A DNA stretch of 64,000 nt from Elusimicrobiota bacterium (GCA_016194745.1 JACQBA010000015.1:186236-250235); one strand, 5' to 3'; counted from the first letter of the stretch, positions 8,197 to 17,408 are shown. Numbers and translations are program-made. Notes: generated from the letters alone by a model not told the origin.

Positions 8197-9951
8197 ATGC
8201 GCCTCCTGCTCGCCGCTCTCCTCGCTTGCGCGTGTCCGCGGGACGCCCGCGCGGCGGTCAAGAATCCCGACACCTACGTCTTCGCGACCGTCCAAGACCC
8301 CGACAGCTTGGATCCCGATTGGTCGACGGATGCCGCGGCCGGCCGGGTCATCTCGAACGTCTACGAACGGCTGCTGACGTTCAAGCCCGGAGGGGCGCAG
8401 GCCACGGACATCGAGCCGATGCTCGCGACGGCGGTACCGGCGCGAGAGAACGGGCTGCGGTCCCAAGACGGTCTATCGTTTCGCTTCCCGATCCGCAACG
8501 GCGTTCGGTTTCACCACGGCGGGACGCTGACACCTGAGGACGTCCGCTATTCGATCCTGCGATTCATGCTGATGGACCGGACCGGCGGGCCCTCCCCGAT
8601 CCTGCTCGAGCCGCTCCTCGGCGTCGGCTCGACGCGCGAGGCGGGCAAACCGATTCCAGACCTTTACCGGAAGGCGGCCGCCGCCGTGACGGTCGACGGC
8701 GACGCGGTCGTGGTGCGGCTCCTCAAGCCGTACGCTCCGCTGCTGTCGGTATTCGCGTCCCGTGTGTCGATCCTATCCAAGCGCTGGTGCGCGGCGCACG
8801 GACAATGGGACGGCGAGGAGGCCACGTGGACGCGGCACAACGATCCCGTCCAATCGGCCGTCATCCCCAACACCTTGGCCGACGGCACCGGCCCCTTCCT
8901 GCTCGAGCGCAACGATCCGAAGAGCCAGCAGATCGTGCTCAAGCGCTTCGAGGGCTATTGGCGCGGTCCGGCGCGGCTGGCGCGGGTCGTGATCAAGACC
9001 GTGCCCGAGCTCTCGACGCGCAAATTGATGCTCGAGGCCGGCGACGCGGACTCGGTCTACGTGCTGCCGACTCATCGTTCGCAGATGCAGGGAATCGCCG
9101 GGACTACGCTCATCGACGACTTGCCCGTGTTCTCGTTCAGCCCGTTTTTCTTCTTTACGATCGCGCTCAACGCGGCCGCCAGTCCTTACGCCGGCTCGGG
9201 CAAGCTCGACGGGGACGGCATCCCCGGCGACTTTTTCGCCGACAAGGACGCGCGTCTGGCGTTCGCCTACGCGATGGACTACGATGCGTTCGTCAACGGG
9301 GTGCAGGGGGGCCACGGGCGGCAGGCCGCGGGATTCATCGCGACGGGGATGATCGGCCACCGCCGGGGCGAACCGCGCTTCCGTCTCGACCTCAAGGAGG
9401 CGGCAGAGCGCTTGCGGCGCGCGCATGCCGGGCGGGTCTGGCGCGAGGGGTTCAAGATGACGATTCCCTATATCGCCGGGCGCGACGACTTCAAGGGGAT
9501 CGGCCAGATCTTGAAGACCAACATCGAATCGCTGAACCCGAAGTTCCGCATCGATGTGAGGCCGATCCAGGCCAGCACGCTAAACCCGCAGGCGCGGGCG
9601 CATCTCGTGCCCCTCATGGCCGACGGTTGGGGCCCCGATTTTCCCGATCCGGACGTCCTCGCCCGTCCGCTCATGCGCTCGGGAGGTTTCTACCCCGCGG
9701 CGACGGGCTGGCGCAGCGCCGAGGCGGACGCTTTGGTGGAAGCGGCCGCGGCCGCCCTGGACGCTCCCGCGCGCGAAAGACTCTACGAGAAGCTGCAGCG
9801 TCTCGTCGACGACGAGGCTCCCTTCGTCCCCTTGTACGAAGGCACGCGCTTTCGCGCCCAGCGCGCGTGGGTCAAGGGATACCTCTTCAGGCCGGGACTC
9901 TCGGACTCGCCTCAGAACAGCTACTACTACGATCTCGAAAAGCGGGAATAG
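8197..9951 (+). CDS. Peptide/nickel-type ABC transporter substrate-binding protein (SBP family 5)
   Basis: 584 aa with a signal peptide (MRLLLAALLACACPRDARA). The opening of the mature domain (QDPDSLDPDWSTDAAAGRVISNVYERLL) and the motif TPEDVRYSILRF are typical of DppA/OppA-type binding proteins. It should bind a peptide or similar solute in the periplasm. No permease or ATPase gene is nearby, so it is an orphan that would need a transporter encoded elsewhere. The length is slightly above the family's usual 500-550. Confidence 0.85.
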   Translation: MRLLLAALLACACPRDARAAVKNPDTYVFATVQDPDSLDPDWSTDAAAGRVISNVYERLLTFKPGGAQATDIEPMLATAVPARENGLRSQDGLSFRFPIRNGVRFHHGGTLTPEDVRYSILRFMLMDRTGGPSPILLEPLLGVGSTREAGKPIPDLYRKAAAAVTVDGDAVVVRLLKPYAPLLSVFASRVSILSKRWCAAHGQWDGEEATWTRHNDPVQSAVIPNTLADGTGPFLLERNDPKSQQIVLKRFEGYWRGPARLARVVIKTVPELSTRKLMLEAGDADSVYVLPTHRSQMQGIAGTTLIDDLPVFSFSPFFFFTIALNAAASPYAGSGKLDGDGIPGDFFADKDARLAFAYAMDYDAFVNGVQGGHGRQAAGFIATGMIGHRRGEPRFRLDLKEAAERLRRAHAGRVWREGFKMTIPYIAGRDDFKGIGQILKTNIESLNPKFRIDVRPIQASTLNPQARAHLVPLMADGWGPDFPDPDVLARPLMRSGGFYPAATGWRSAEADALVEAAAAALDAPARERLYEKLQRLVDDEAPFVPLYEGTRFRAQRAWVKGYLFRPGLSDSPQNSYYYDLEKRE

Positions 9952-10021
9952 AGCGGCGGCGCACAGATCGCTCACAGACGCCGCCCAGGCGAAGCAAAGC
10001 CCGCCCGCGCATATTGAGGGC

Positions 10022-10291
10022 ATGAACGAAGAGATTCCGGGCGGGTGGATCCCGATAGCGCTCGTGTTCGTAGTCGTGACGGCGGCGGGCGCGTGGATGG
10101 GCCTCGATTACGCCCGCGTCCCGTCGGCGGAAAGCCGATTCAAGGCCGGGTTCCAGCTCGGGCGGCAGTCCGAGGCGAGGGCGCGCACCCTGCACGAGGC
10201 TCCCATGACGATGACGGTCGGCGGCCCCATCCTGGACGCGCCGGGCTCGGTGCGCGAGTCGCGGCCCGTCGACGGCGAGCGCTCTCGATAG
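10022..10291 (+). CDS. Small single-pass membrane protein
   Basis: 89 aa. One hydrophobic helix (WIPIALVFVVVTAAGAWMGL, residues 9-28) is followed by a polar tail of about 60 residues. No family is recognised. CATATT ends six bases before the ATG, again a leaderless arrangement. Confidence 0.5.
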   Translation: MNEEIPGGWIPIALVFVVVTAAGAWMGLDYARVPSAESRFKAGFQLGRQSEARARTLHEAPMTMTVGGPILDAPGSVRESRPVDGERSR

Positions 10292-10295
10292 GCCG

Positions 10296-11123
10296 CTAGG
10301 GACAGTCGCTCTTGTCGTAGAACACGGACTTCACGTCTTCCTTGGGTCCGTAGCGCGACAGAAGCAGCGGCTTGATCCTGAGCCCCGCCGGCGCGCCCAT
10401 CGTCTCCGCGCAAACCTCGACGTCCTCGATCGCGTCCATGTTGTAATCCTTGCGGCCGAGGATTTTGAGCTTCAGGTTCCAGGGGCCCGATTTGAATTCG
10501 ATCTGTCCCGTCTTGGCGGTCGAGACCACCTCGAACTGCGGACCGCCGCCGGCCTCGGGATATCTCATGATGGGCCCAAAGCCCTCCGGGAGCGTGGAGA
10601 GGTCGAGATGCTTCATGATGAACCACTCGAGCCCCTTCGCCGGGAAATACGAGCGCGGCTCCTCCGCCTCGAGTTGGGGCTTGGTGAGCCCGATGCGGAG
10701 CTCGCGCCAGCCGACCGCCTTCTCGACGCGCTCGAGGCGCCCCGGCTCCTTGAACGCGAGCTCGATCTCCCCGTCCGCGGTCGTGCGGATGCGAAGCAGC
10801 CCTTCCTTCCAGACTTTCATTACCCGCCAAGCGTCTTTACGCTTCTGGAGGATGAAGGGGTGCTTGATGATGAAGTACGTGCCGTCCTCCCCGAATCCTT
10901 TCGCCTGTCCATAGCCCGAGATCCAATCGAGGCCGGAGCCGTACTCCTTGGTCTCCTTGAGGATCAGCTCCGCGGCATGATAGATCTTCCGCTCGTCTTC
11001 CGGGATTTTGAGGAGCATCGTGGCGGCGTCGCCGAAGGTGAACTCGAGGACGTACGGCGCCTTGGCGGGCTCGGCCGCCGCGGCGAGCGAGGCGACGAGG
11101 AGAGGCAGCAGAAGGCGCGTCAC
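10296..11123 (-). CDS. Secreted protein of unknown function
   Basis: 275 aa, GTG start, signal peptide MTRLLLPLLVASLAAAAEPA. The mature part is mixed alpha/beta with many charged residues and two Cys near the C-terminus (VCAETM and SDCP). It is not assigned to a family. A TACACT box (11130-11135) ends six bases upstream of the GTG, supporting that start and a leaderless mRNA. Confidence 0.55.
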   Translation of the reverse strand: MTRLLLPLLVASLAAAAEPAKAPYVLEFTFGDAATMLLKIPEDERKIYHAAELILKETKEYGSGLDWISGYGQAKGFGEDGTYFIIKHPFILQKRKDAWRVMKVWKEGLLRIRTTADGEIELAFKEPGRLERVEKAVGWRELRIGLTKPQLEAEEPRSYFPAKGLEWFIMKHLDLSTLPEGFGPIMRYPEAGGGPQFEVVSTAKTGQIEFKSGPWNLKLKILGRKDYNMDAIEDVEVCAETMGAPAGLRIKPLLLSRYGPKEDVKSVFYDKSDCP

Positions 11124-11165
11124 GCGCCTAGTGTAGCGCGGCCCGGCGGAATGTCAAGACAGGGT

Positions 11166-12335
11166 TCAGCCGGCGATCCGCTGCCGGTGCCGGCCCCGCG
11201 CCGGCGCGTTCGAGTCAGTCGCCTTGCCGTCTTTCAGGGCTTTAAGCAGATCCGCGTGCAGCAGCTTATGGAACAGCTGCTCTCCCCCCTCGCGCCGCTC
11301 GGAGAGGCGTCCCGCGCGATAGGAGCGAGACTGCAGGCCCTTCTGCACGGAGATCGAGATGTCCTGGTCCTCGTGCTGGATCTTCTCGCCCAGGTCCACG
11401 CTCGCCTTGTTGCGCTCGGCCGCGGCCGGGCTCACGTCGTCGAAGTAGAAGTCGAAGACGACGACCGTGCGCTCGTGGCCGACGGGGAGCACGAGGTTTG
11501 TGTCCATCACGCCCTCGTACCAATTGATCATGAAATTGGGGTACAACCAATAGTAGTACGCGTCCTTGCCGCGGCGGATGCGCGACGTCTCCGGCCGCGC
11601 TTTCGAGATTTTCAGCGGGCACTTCTGCACCACGTAGCGCCCCTTGTTCTCGATCGTGTAGCCGGGGTAGTCGATCACCGCGTTGAGGGACTTGTGCAGG
11701 ATCGGGATGTGATATCCCCCGTCCATGTAGTTGTCGACGTACACTTTCCAATTGCACTTGAATTCGTACGTCCGCCGTTCGAAGAACTTGAGCCCGTCGG
11801 CGCCGAGCGCCTCGAGCTCCTTCGGCAGTCCGCCCAAGTCCTCGCGGAGAGGACCGGCCTCGGGGTCGAGATTGACGAAGACGAAGTTTCCCCAGACGTC
11901 GGTGCGGACCTGCGGCAGGCCGATGCCGGCTTTCTCCATTCCGCGCGCTTTCCCCATATCGGGCGCGGCCTTGAGCTTGCCGTCCAGCCCGTACGTCCAG
12001 CCGTGATAAGGACAGCGCATGACGGAGCAGGATCCCGCCGGCTCGGTCATGACGATCGCCGCGTGGTGGCGGCAGACGTTGAAGAAGGCGTGGATCCCGG
12101 AGGACGAACGCGTCAGGACGATCGGCTCGCCGGCCAGCTCGGTCGTGACGTAGTCGCCGGGGCGCTGCAGCTGATCGAGCCGCGCCGCGAACTGCCACGT
12201 CCCGCCGAAGACGCTCCTCGTCTCCAGCTCGTACACCCGCGGGTCGACGTACCACACGCGCGGTATCGTCTCCGCGTCCGCAAGCCCCTTCGCCGGATCA
12301 TAAGACCCGACGATCCCCTCCAAGGAATCGTCCAT
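11166..12335 (-). CDS. Rieske non-haem iron oxygenase, alpha subunit
   Basis: 389 aa. The Rieske [2Fe-2S] ligands are C88-x-H90 (NVCRHH) and C108-x2-H111 (RCPYHGW). The mononuclear iron site is seen in DNYMDGGYHIPILH (H209, H214), with a later acidic residue in the HEDQD stretch. This is the alpha-subunit layout of ring-hydroxylating or choline/carnitine-type oxygenases. The substrate is unknown and no reductase or ferredoxin gene is adjacent. ATG 12335 is chosen over 12344 because a TACAAT box (12343-12348) overlaps the upstream ATG and would place the transcript start at 12335-12336. Confidence 0.85.
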   Translation of the reverse strand: MDDSLEGIVGSYDPAKGLADAETIPRVWYVDPRVYELETRSVFGGTWQFAARLDQLQRPGDYVTTELAGEPIVLTRSSSGIHAFFNVCRHHAAIVMTEPAGSCSVMRCPYHGWTYGLDGKLKAAPDMGKARGMEKAGIGLPQVRTDVWGNFVFVNLDPEAGPLREDLGGLPKELEALGADGLKFFERRTYEFKCNWKVYVDNYMDGGYHIPILHKSLNAVIDYPGYTIENKGRYVVQKCPLKISKARPETSRIRRGKDAYYYWLYPNFMINWYEGVMDTNLVLPVGHERTVVVFDFYFDDVSPAAAERNKASVDLGEKIQHEDQDISISVQKGLQSRSYRAGRLSERREGGEQLFHKLLHADLLKALKDGKATDSNAPARGRHRQRIAG

Positions 12336-12377
12336 CGACGTCATTGTAGCATGCCAAGTCCGGAGTCCGGCGGAGTC

Positions 12378-12437
12378 CGGTGCCAGTCGTTGACTGTCAA
12401 GTTTCCGCCTGGTGCCTGTCGTTGACTGTGGAGTATT
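12378..12437 (+). repeat. REP-like arms, tandem pair upstream of RAYT
   Basis: Two direct copies in the same orientation: GGTGCCAGTCGTTGACTGTC starting at 12379 and GGTGCCTGTCGTTGACTGT starting at 12411. They are preceded by CGGAGTCCGG twice in tandem (12361-12380). Together with the oppositely oriented pair after the transposase gene, they enclose it. Confidence 0.85.
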
Positions 12438-12475
12438 CGAGGGAACTATTTGACCTCTGGCTCGTATCATAGGAT

Positions 12476-13333
12476 GTGGGACGAGGACCGAGGATTCACC
12501 GGCCGGGCATCATCCGCCATATCATGGCTCACGCCACAGGCGAGGACGCCATCGTTTCGCCCCATTCTGACTGGCTGGAACTGCGGAATTTGATCGCCCG
12601 CGTGAAAGCGCAGTCGGACTTCCTACTATATTCTTGGGGGCTAATGTCGAATCACCTCCACCTGCTGACCGAGGAACGATTGGATTCCCCGTCTCGTTTC
12701 ATGCAGAAGATACTCGGGCCGTGGGCCCAACGCTTCAATTTCGCCAACGATCGAAAGGGCCATCTCTTCCGCGACCGCTTCAAATCGCGCATCGTGGACG
12801 ATGAACGCTACTTTCGCTGGCTGCTGCGCTATATCCATTGGAACCCAGTTGACGCGCGAATTGTGAATCGGCCGGAGGAGTGGCCATGGTCGAGCCACCG
12901 CGAGTATCTCGCGGGTGGTGGCGGCATGACGGACGTGGAGTGGCCCCTTTCCTTGTTCGGCGCGGACGCGGCGTCCGCGGTCAAGGCGTTCCAACGGTTC
13001 GTGCTCCAGGAGCCGGAAGCCGACCTCAAACTGCTCCCATTCACGGACAGCCGCTTAGACCTGAAATTGGCGGAGCGCCCGATCGCTCCGACGAGCCGGC
13101 CCCCTTTGGACGAGCTGGCTCGTCAGGCAGCATTTCGGAACCGCCTGGACGCGGAGGTGTTGTTCGGGCCGCATAGAAAAAGCTCGCCCGTCTCGCTGGC
13201 GCGCGCTTCGTTTGCACTGGAGGCTCAGCGAGTCGGTTACGCCAATACCGAGATCGGCGGGTTCCTAGGAATTTCGCGATCCGGTGTCAGTTGGATGATG
13301 CGCCGCGGGCTTGAGAGGGTGCTAGGTACTTGA
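12476..13333 (+). CDS. REP-associated tyrosine transposase (RAYT, Y1_Tnp/HUH family)
   Basis: 285 aa. The start MGRGPRIHRPGIIRHIM matches the usual RAYT opening. The HUH motif is SNHLHLL (H60, H62), and the catalytic Tyr is Y119 in LLRYIHWNPV, the position equivalent to Y115 of the E. coli enzyme. GHLFRDRFKS is also typical. The C-terminus (residues 250-285, EIGGFLGISRSGVSWMMRR) is a helix-turn-helix-like extension seen in larger RAYTs. RAYTs are single-copy genes thought to cut and spread REP palindromes. A TATCAT box lies five bases before the GTG. The TGA stop falls within a flanking REP arm. Confidence 0.9.
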   Translation: MGRGPRIHRPGIIRHIMAHATGEDAIVSPHSDWLELRNLIARVKAQSDFLLYSWGLMSNHLHLLTEERLDSPSRFMQKILGPWAQRFNFANDRKGHLFRDRFKSRIVDDERYFRWLLRYIHWNPVDARIVNRPEEWPWSSHREYLAGGGGMTDVEWPLSLFGADAASAVKAFQRFVLQEPEADLKLLPFTDSRLDLKLAERPIAPTSRPPLDELARQAAFRNRLDAEVLFGPHRKSSPVSLARASFALEAQRVGYANTEIGGFLGISRSGVSWMMRRGLERVLGT

Positions 13334-13384
13334 CCGTCAACGACTGACACCGGGCATATACTCGACAGTCAACGACTGGCACCG
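13327..13384 (-). repeat. REP-like arms, tandem pair downstream of RAYT
   Basis: Two copies in inverse orientation to the upstream pair: the first ends GTCAACGACTGACACCGG (13353), the second ends GTCAACGACTGGCACCG (13384). The transposase stop codon (13331-13333) is inside the first copy. The first copy has GACGGT like the diverged pair at 8040. Confidence 0.85.
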
Positions 13385-13390
13385 TAAGCG

Positions 13391-14350
13391 TTAGGGGAGC
13401 CCGTCTTTTAGGGAGATGAAGCCGTCGTAGCCGGTGGCGGCGCGGGGGGTCGGGAGGAAGACGGGGACGCCGCGCAGCTCGTTTCGCCGGGCGCGGGCGG
13501 CGACCATCCCCGTGCGGAAGCGGTCGGTGATCTCGTTGGGGTGCGGGTCCTTCGTGTGGATGAAGACGACGACGCGGCTCTCGTGCCCCAAGGCCTTGAG
13601 GCGCGCGGGCAAGGCGGCAGGGTCGGAATGCAGCGCCCCGACCAGAAGGACGACGCGCCCGACGCCGGACCTCTTGAGCAGTTGGTCGACGTTGAAGGCG
13701 ATCCGGTCGTCTCGCCAGGCGAGGTAAATCTCGGAGACGCGCGCCTTCTGCGAGCAGTTGGCGGGCGAGCCCTGCGGGCACATCCGCCGGATCGCCGTCT
13801 CGCGCTCCTCGTGCGGCACGTCCACCGCCGCGACTCCCACGCGCGGCTCGCGCCGGGCCGAGTCGACGAGCATCGTATACACCTCGGGCCGCCAGCCCCA
13901 CGTGCGCGCGAGGATGCGCCGCACGAGCGCCGAGTCCTGGGTCCCTTCCGCGAACAAATTGAGCTGCGGCTGAAGATCGTCGCCGAACATTTCGAGCGCG
14001 AGGTGCGTGACTCCCGCCGTCCGGAAGCGATCGAGCTGCTCGCTCATCGCCCGTTTGTTCGATTCGTCCGGGTGCGTCTCGCCGAGGATGACGACGCGGG
14101 GCGAACTCCCGAGCGCCTGCGCCCAATCGAGCCTCTTCGCGTTGGCGGCCGCGTAATTCATGAGCTCGCCGATGTCGGGATGGAAAGTCGAGGCGGTGAC
14201 ACGTCGCGGCTCGATCGCAGGGACGTCGCCTTCCCGCGCCAGGCGCAGGAACTCGCTCACGCTCGACTCCGAGGACGCGGACAAAGCCCCCAGGCCGAGA
14301 GTCCCGGCCAAGGCGGCGACAGCGACCCGCGTAGGCAGCGAAGGCATCAT
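13391..14350 (-). CDS. ChaN-like secreted protein
   Basis: 319 aa with a signal peptide. VVILGETHPDESNK (around residue 98) and LALEMF are the GExH and LE motifs of the ChaN/EreA-like fold. ChaN proteins bind haem in iron uptake, and EreA relatives are esterases, so the chemistry here is open. The protein has two Cys (CPQGSPANC) that may form a disulfide. GATACT (14357-14362) ends six bases before ATG 14350, indicating a leaderless transcript. Confidence 0.65.
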   Translation of the reverse strand: MMPSLPTRVAVAALAGTLGLGALSASSESSVSEFLRLAREGDVPAIEPRRVTASTFHPDIGELMNYAAANAKRLDWAQALGSSPRVVILGETHPDESNKRAMSEQLDRFRTAGVTHLALEMFGDDLQPQLNLFAEGTQDSALVRRILARTWGWRPEVYTMLVDSARREPRVGVAAVDVPHEERETAIRRMCPQGSPANCSQKARVSEIYLAWRDDRIAFNVDQLLKRSGVGRVVLLVGALHSDPAALPARLKALGHESRVVVFIHTKDPHPNEITDRFRTGMVAARARRNELRGVPVFLPTPRAATGYDGFISLKDGLP

Positions 14351-14431
14351 ATGGAAAGTATCCCCTTTCCTCGACGGAGGCAGAAGGGCCGAGGAGCCCC
14401 CGCCCGCCTGGGCCCAACGGGGAAGGGTGGG

Positions 14432-15289
14432 TTAGAAGCCGGAGAGCTTGAGGATGCTCCAGTCGCCTTCGGAGAAGGCGTAGAGCGCCCCGCCGTGCGC
14501 GCGCAGGAGCGGCCGGTCCGCCTTTAGCAGCACCGTCGCCTCGCCGCCCGCGATTCGTCCCGCCTCGCCCGCCGTCGCGTAGAAGAGCCCCGCGGCCGGA
14601 TCGAAGGCGAGCGCGCGGACCGGCGAGTCGAGCTTGAGCAGCGCCTCGGGCTCCTTCGCCCCGCCGGCGAGCTTGAGTACGAGCCCGCCCACTGCCGCGT
14701 AGTGCGACGTCCCGTCCCCCGCGGCCGCGGCGATGGGCTCGGGCGACGACAAGAGCCGCGTGATCGGCTTGCCCGAGCCGCGCGGGACGACGTAGAGCTC
14801 GTGCGCGCCTTTCGCGGCGCAGACGGCGTACACCGCGTCCGTCCCCCCGTCGTGGAGCCGGCAGGCGGCGGCCGGCAGCGCGCGCGCCGGGCGGAAGGGA
14901 AGGCGCGTGCGTCCCGAGTCGTCGGTCTGGAGCATGTACGAGGCCGAGATCGAGCCCAAGTAGCCGTCGGAGGACAACAGCGGCGACACCCCGCCCGTGA
15001 ACGCCATGCCGTCCGACTCGAACACGAGCCGGAACTCCGCGCCCTCGACGGGGCACAAGAGGCCGGTCTTGTCGTGCAGGAGCCACGGGCGGCCGCGGCC
15101 GTCCACCGAGAAGCGCACGTCCTTCCACCGGGCGGACTTGATCGTGGCGGCCGGCGCGGCTGGCATTACGAGCTCGACGCTCGGAGCCGAGGCGCGCGCG
15201 TGTACAGAGAGGAACGTGGCGGCGGTGACCCCTGCGCGCAAATAGGCGCGCAGGGCGGCGCGAGAGGAGAACGACCCTCGCGCCGTCAT
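14432..15289 (-). CDS. Secreted protein, third gene of a three-gene operon
   Basis: 285 aa with an N-terminal hydrophobic segment after a basic stretch. Repeated short beta-rich units (PVRALAFDPAAGLFYATAGEAG, GALYAFSEGDWSILKL) suggest a beta-propeller-like fold. ATG 15289 is chosen because it overlaps the previous stop in an ATGA, giving translational coupling. The function is unknown. Confidence 0.5.
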   Translation of the reverse strand: MTARGSFSSRAALRAYLRAGVTAATFLSVHARASAPSVELVMPAAPAATIKSARWKDVRFSVDGRGRPWLLHDKTGLLCPVEGAEFRLVFESDGMAFTGGVSPLLSSDGYLGSISASYMLQTDDSGRTRLPFRPARALPAAACRLHDGGTDAVYAVCAAKGAHELYVVPRGSGKPITRLLSSPEPIAAAAGDGTSHYAAVGGLVLKLAGGAKEPEALLKLDSPVRALAFDPAAGLFYATAGEAGRIAGGEATVLLKADRPLLRAHGGALYAFSEGDWSILKLSGF

Positions 15290-16374
15290 TGTCCCCACTC
15301 CTGGGTATTGATGACGCCTGAGCCGATCACCTCTCGCACCAGGCGGCGGCCGTTTTCTTGGAGATCCCCCTTCTTGCGCTCCCAGGCGTCCCGCAGCTTC
15401 GTCCAGCCGCGCGTCGGATGCCGCATCGAATCGAGGACGTCCGCCGCCTTCTTCATCGTGCTGGGCTCCTCGACGCGCTTCTTGCTCGCCGTGCTTCCCC
15501 AGCGCGAGAGGTCGCCGGTGCCGGCTTTGACCGCCGCGTCGGTCACTGGCGGCGGCACGTGCCCTTTGGCGATCATGAGCTCAAGGCGCTCCAAATGCTC
15601 CGCGTTGGTCATGCGCGCGCGCAGCCGGTGGGACTCCTCGCGGAGGGCGTTCATCTCTTCGGCCGCGTCGTCGTCGAGGGACGTTGGAGAGCGGGCGAGC
15701 AGCGCGCTGACGCGCGATTCGTAGGCGAGGTAGGCCGCGACCTTCGTGCTCTTGGCGCGTACGATCGCGCCCGACGCCGTCTTCGTGCCGCAGGCCCGCT
15801 CCCATTCGGCGGCGCGGGCGACGTAATCGCGCTCCTCGACCGCGAAAGACGCGGCGCTCTCGGTCTGTCCGCGCGCGAGATGCGGCAGGTTGTGGCGGCA
15901 GTCCTTGTCCCGGGCGCGCGGGTCGGCCGGCTTGGCCTTGGGCGCGGGCTCGTCGGATTTGAAGCCCGGCGCGGCGCCCAGATCGGGCGCCTGGTCCTTG
16001 AACCCCGAGGCGAGCTCCGCGCGGCGCGCGTCCTCCTCGGCCCTGCGCATCGCGGCCGCCTCCGCCGCCCGCTGTCGCTCGAGCGCCTCCGCCGCGCGCT
16101 TCTGCTCGGCGGCCGCGCTCATGTAGCTGCCCATCGCGCTCAGGGATTTGCCGTACATCTCCAGCGCATAGGAGGAGTAGCCTCCCCCCGAGGCGGCCGC
16201 GCCGCGCCCCCCGCCGGAGGCGCCGTTCTTGGCGTCCCAGCGCGCCTTGCAGCACCGGCCGCCGTCGTTACAAGGGCACCCGTTGAAGCCGTCGAAGCAG
16301 GTGACGCCCTTGCACACCTGCGCCGAGGCGGGAGCCGCGGCGAGGAGCGCCAGCGCGAGGGCCGCCGCCGTCAC
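15286..16374 (-). CDS. Secreted Cys- and coiled-coil-containing protein, second gene of the operon
   Basis: 362 aa. The GTG at 16374 overlaps the preceding stop as GTGA and gives a product that begins with a signal peptide (MTAAALALALLAAAPASAQ). Next comes a Cys-rich patch (CKGVTCFDGFNGCPC), a Gly/Ser linker, a charged helix rich in Glu/Arg/Ala (residues 75-120), and a second helical region. A longer reading to 16536 would lack a signal at its start. No family is recognised. Confidence 0.55.
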   Translation of the reverse strand: MTAAALALALLAAAPASAQVCKGVTCFDGFNGCPCNDGGRCCKARWDAKNGASGGGRGAAASGGGYSSYALEMYGKSLSAMGSYMSAAAEQKRAAEALERQRAAEAAAMRRAEEDARRAELASGFKDQAPDLGAAPGFKSDEPAPKAKPADPRARDKDCRHNLPHLARGQTESAASFAVEERDYVARAAEWERACGTKTASGAIVRAKSTKVAAYLAYESRVSALLARSPTSLDDDAAEEMNALREESHRLRARMTNAEHLERLELMIAKGHVPPPVTDAAVKAGTGDLSRWGSTASKKRVEEPSTMKKAADVLDSMRHPTRGWTKLRDAWERKKGDLQENGRRLVREVIGSGVINTQEWGQ

Positions 16375-17408
16375 TTGGCCTCGAGCGCCCACGCGCGCTT
16401 TTTCGTCTCCTCGGCGTCTTTGGCGTCCGGCGCCGCGGCGACGTAGCGCTTGAAGGCGAGGGCGGCTTCCTTGTAGTTCTTTCGTCCCTCGTAACCGATG
16501 CCGATGTTGTACCACGCGGCGGGCCACCACGGGCATTGCTGCGCCGCTTCCGCGAACAGCAAGAGGGCCTCATCATGCTTGGCGTCCTTGAACTTGGTCT
16601 GGCCCTGCGTCATGAGACGCCGGGCGTCGTCGGTGACGGGAGGCGTGTCCGTGTGCGGGACGAGCGGGAGCATTGCGTCGACTGCGGCGTTGAAGTGCCG
16701 GCTGCCGTAGGGCGCGGCGAGCGCGATCTTGTTCAGCATCGTGAAGGCCTTCGCCTTGTCCCCCTCCTTGGCCAGCCGCCCGGCCTCGGCGATGTCCGCG
16801 GCAGCGGCGCCCGCCACGGTCTTGTAGGCGGAGAGCCGGGCGGCGGCCCGGGGCATCGAGTCGACCACGGACTGCATCGCGCGCGAGAGAAGACTGTTGT
16901 AGTACGCCTCGTAGTTCGCCGCGACCGGGTTCATGGCGCTCGGGAGAACGAAAGGCATGAACATTCCGATCGTGCACAGGGTGGTGTCGGCGCTGTAGAA
17001 CGGAGGCCCGTAATTCCATTCACCCATCGTGAACAGGTGGTCGCGCGTCGCGGCGTCCACGATGTTGATGCGCACGCCGGCTTCTCCGACGCGGGCGTGC
17101 AGGATCGCGTCGGCGCCGGCGGGGGCGGGGGCGCTCGACGGGTACGGGACGACGCGCTCGAAATAAGCGTTGAGGACGCCGCCGAGCATCTCCGTCATCG
17201 GCGGCATGTGGACCATCACGGGGTTGAAGCAGGCGATGCCGGCCTTGAAGGGTTTGGGCGCGGAGTCCTCAGGATCCACCCAGGCGACCTGGACCGGGGC
17301 CTTCTGGTTCGGGACGACGGCGTTGGGCTTGGGCTCCCGAATGTGCGCGGAGGCGGTGCATCCGGCGGCGAAGGCGGCGAGAACGAACGGCGCGATGCGG
17401 CGCGTCAT
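16371..17408 (-). CDS. TPR-containing lipoprotein, first gene of the operon
   Basis: 345 aa with a lipobox (FAAGC, Cys at about 16), so it is probably lipidated. The middle domain is unrecognised; the last 110 residues contain TPR-like repeats (QTKFKDAKHDEALLLFAEAA, WYNIGIGYEGRKNYKEAALA). It may be an envelope assembly or scaffold protein working with the two secreted proteins encoded downstream by overlapping genes. A CAGGAGG ribosome-binding site precedes the ATG, and a TACACT box lies farther upstream. Confidence 0.65.
   Translation of the reverse strand: MTRRIAPFVLAAFAAGCTASAHIREPKPNAVVPNQKAPVQVAWVDPEDSAPKPFKAGIACFNPVMVHMPPMTEMLGGVLNAYFERVVPYPSSAPAPAGADAILHARVGEAGVRINIVDAATRDHLFTMGEWNYGPPFYSADTTLCTIGMFMPFVLPSAMNPVAANYEAYYNSLLSRAMQSVVDSMPRAAARLSAYKTVAGAAAADIAEAGRLAKEGDKAKAFTMLNKIALAAPYGSRHFNAAVDAMLPLVPHTDTPPVTDDARRLMTQGQTKFKDAKHDEALLLFAEAAQQCPWWPAAWYNIGIGYEGRKNYKEAALAFKRYVAAAPDAKDAEETKKRAWALEAK

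Noticed and set aside
12476..13333. RAYT seemed to lack the catalytic Tyr because GPWAQRFN has Trp where some relatives have Tyr
   Set aside because: The catalytic Tyr of the family lies in the YIxxNPV motif; here it is Y119 in LLRYIHWNPV, and both HUH His residues are present.
14351..14431. GGGCCC at 14410 as another promoter element
   Set aside because: It is 53 bases from the GATACT box, unlike the 35-38 seen in the others.
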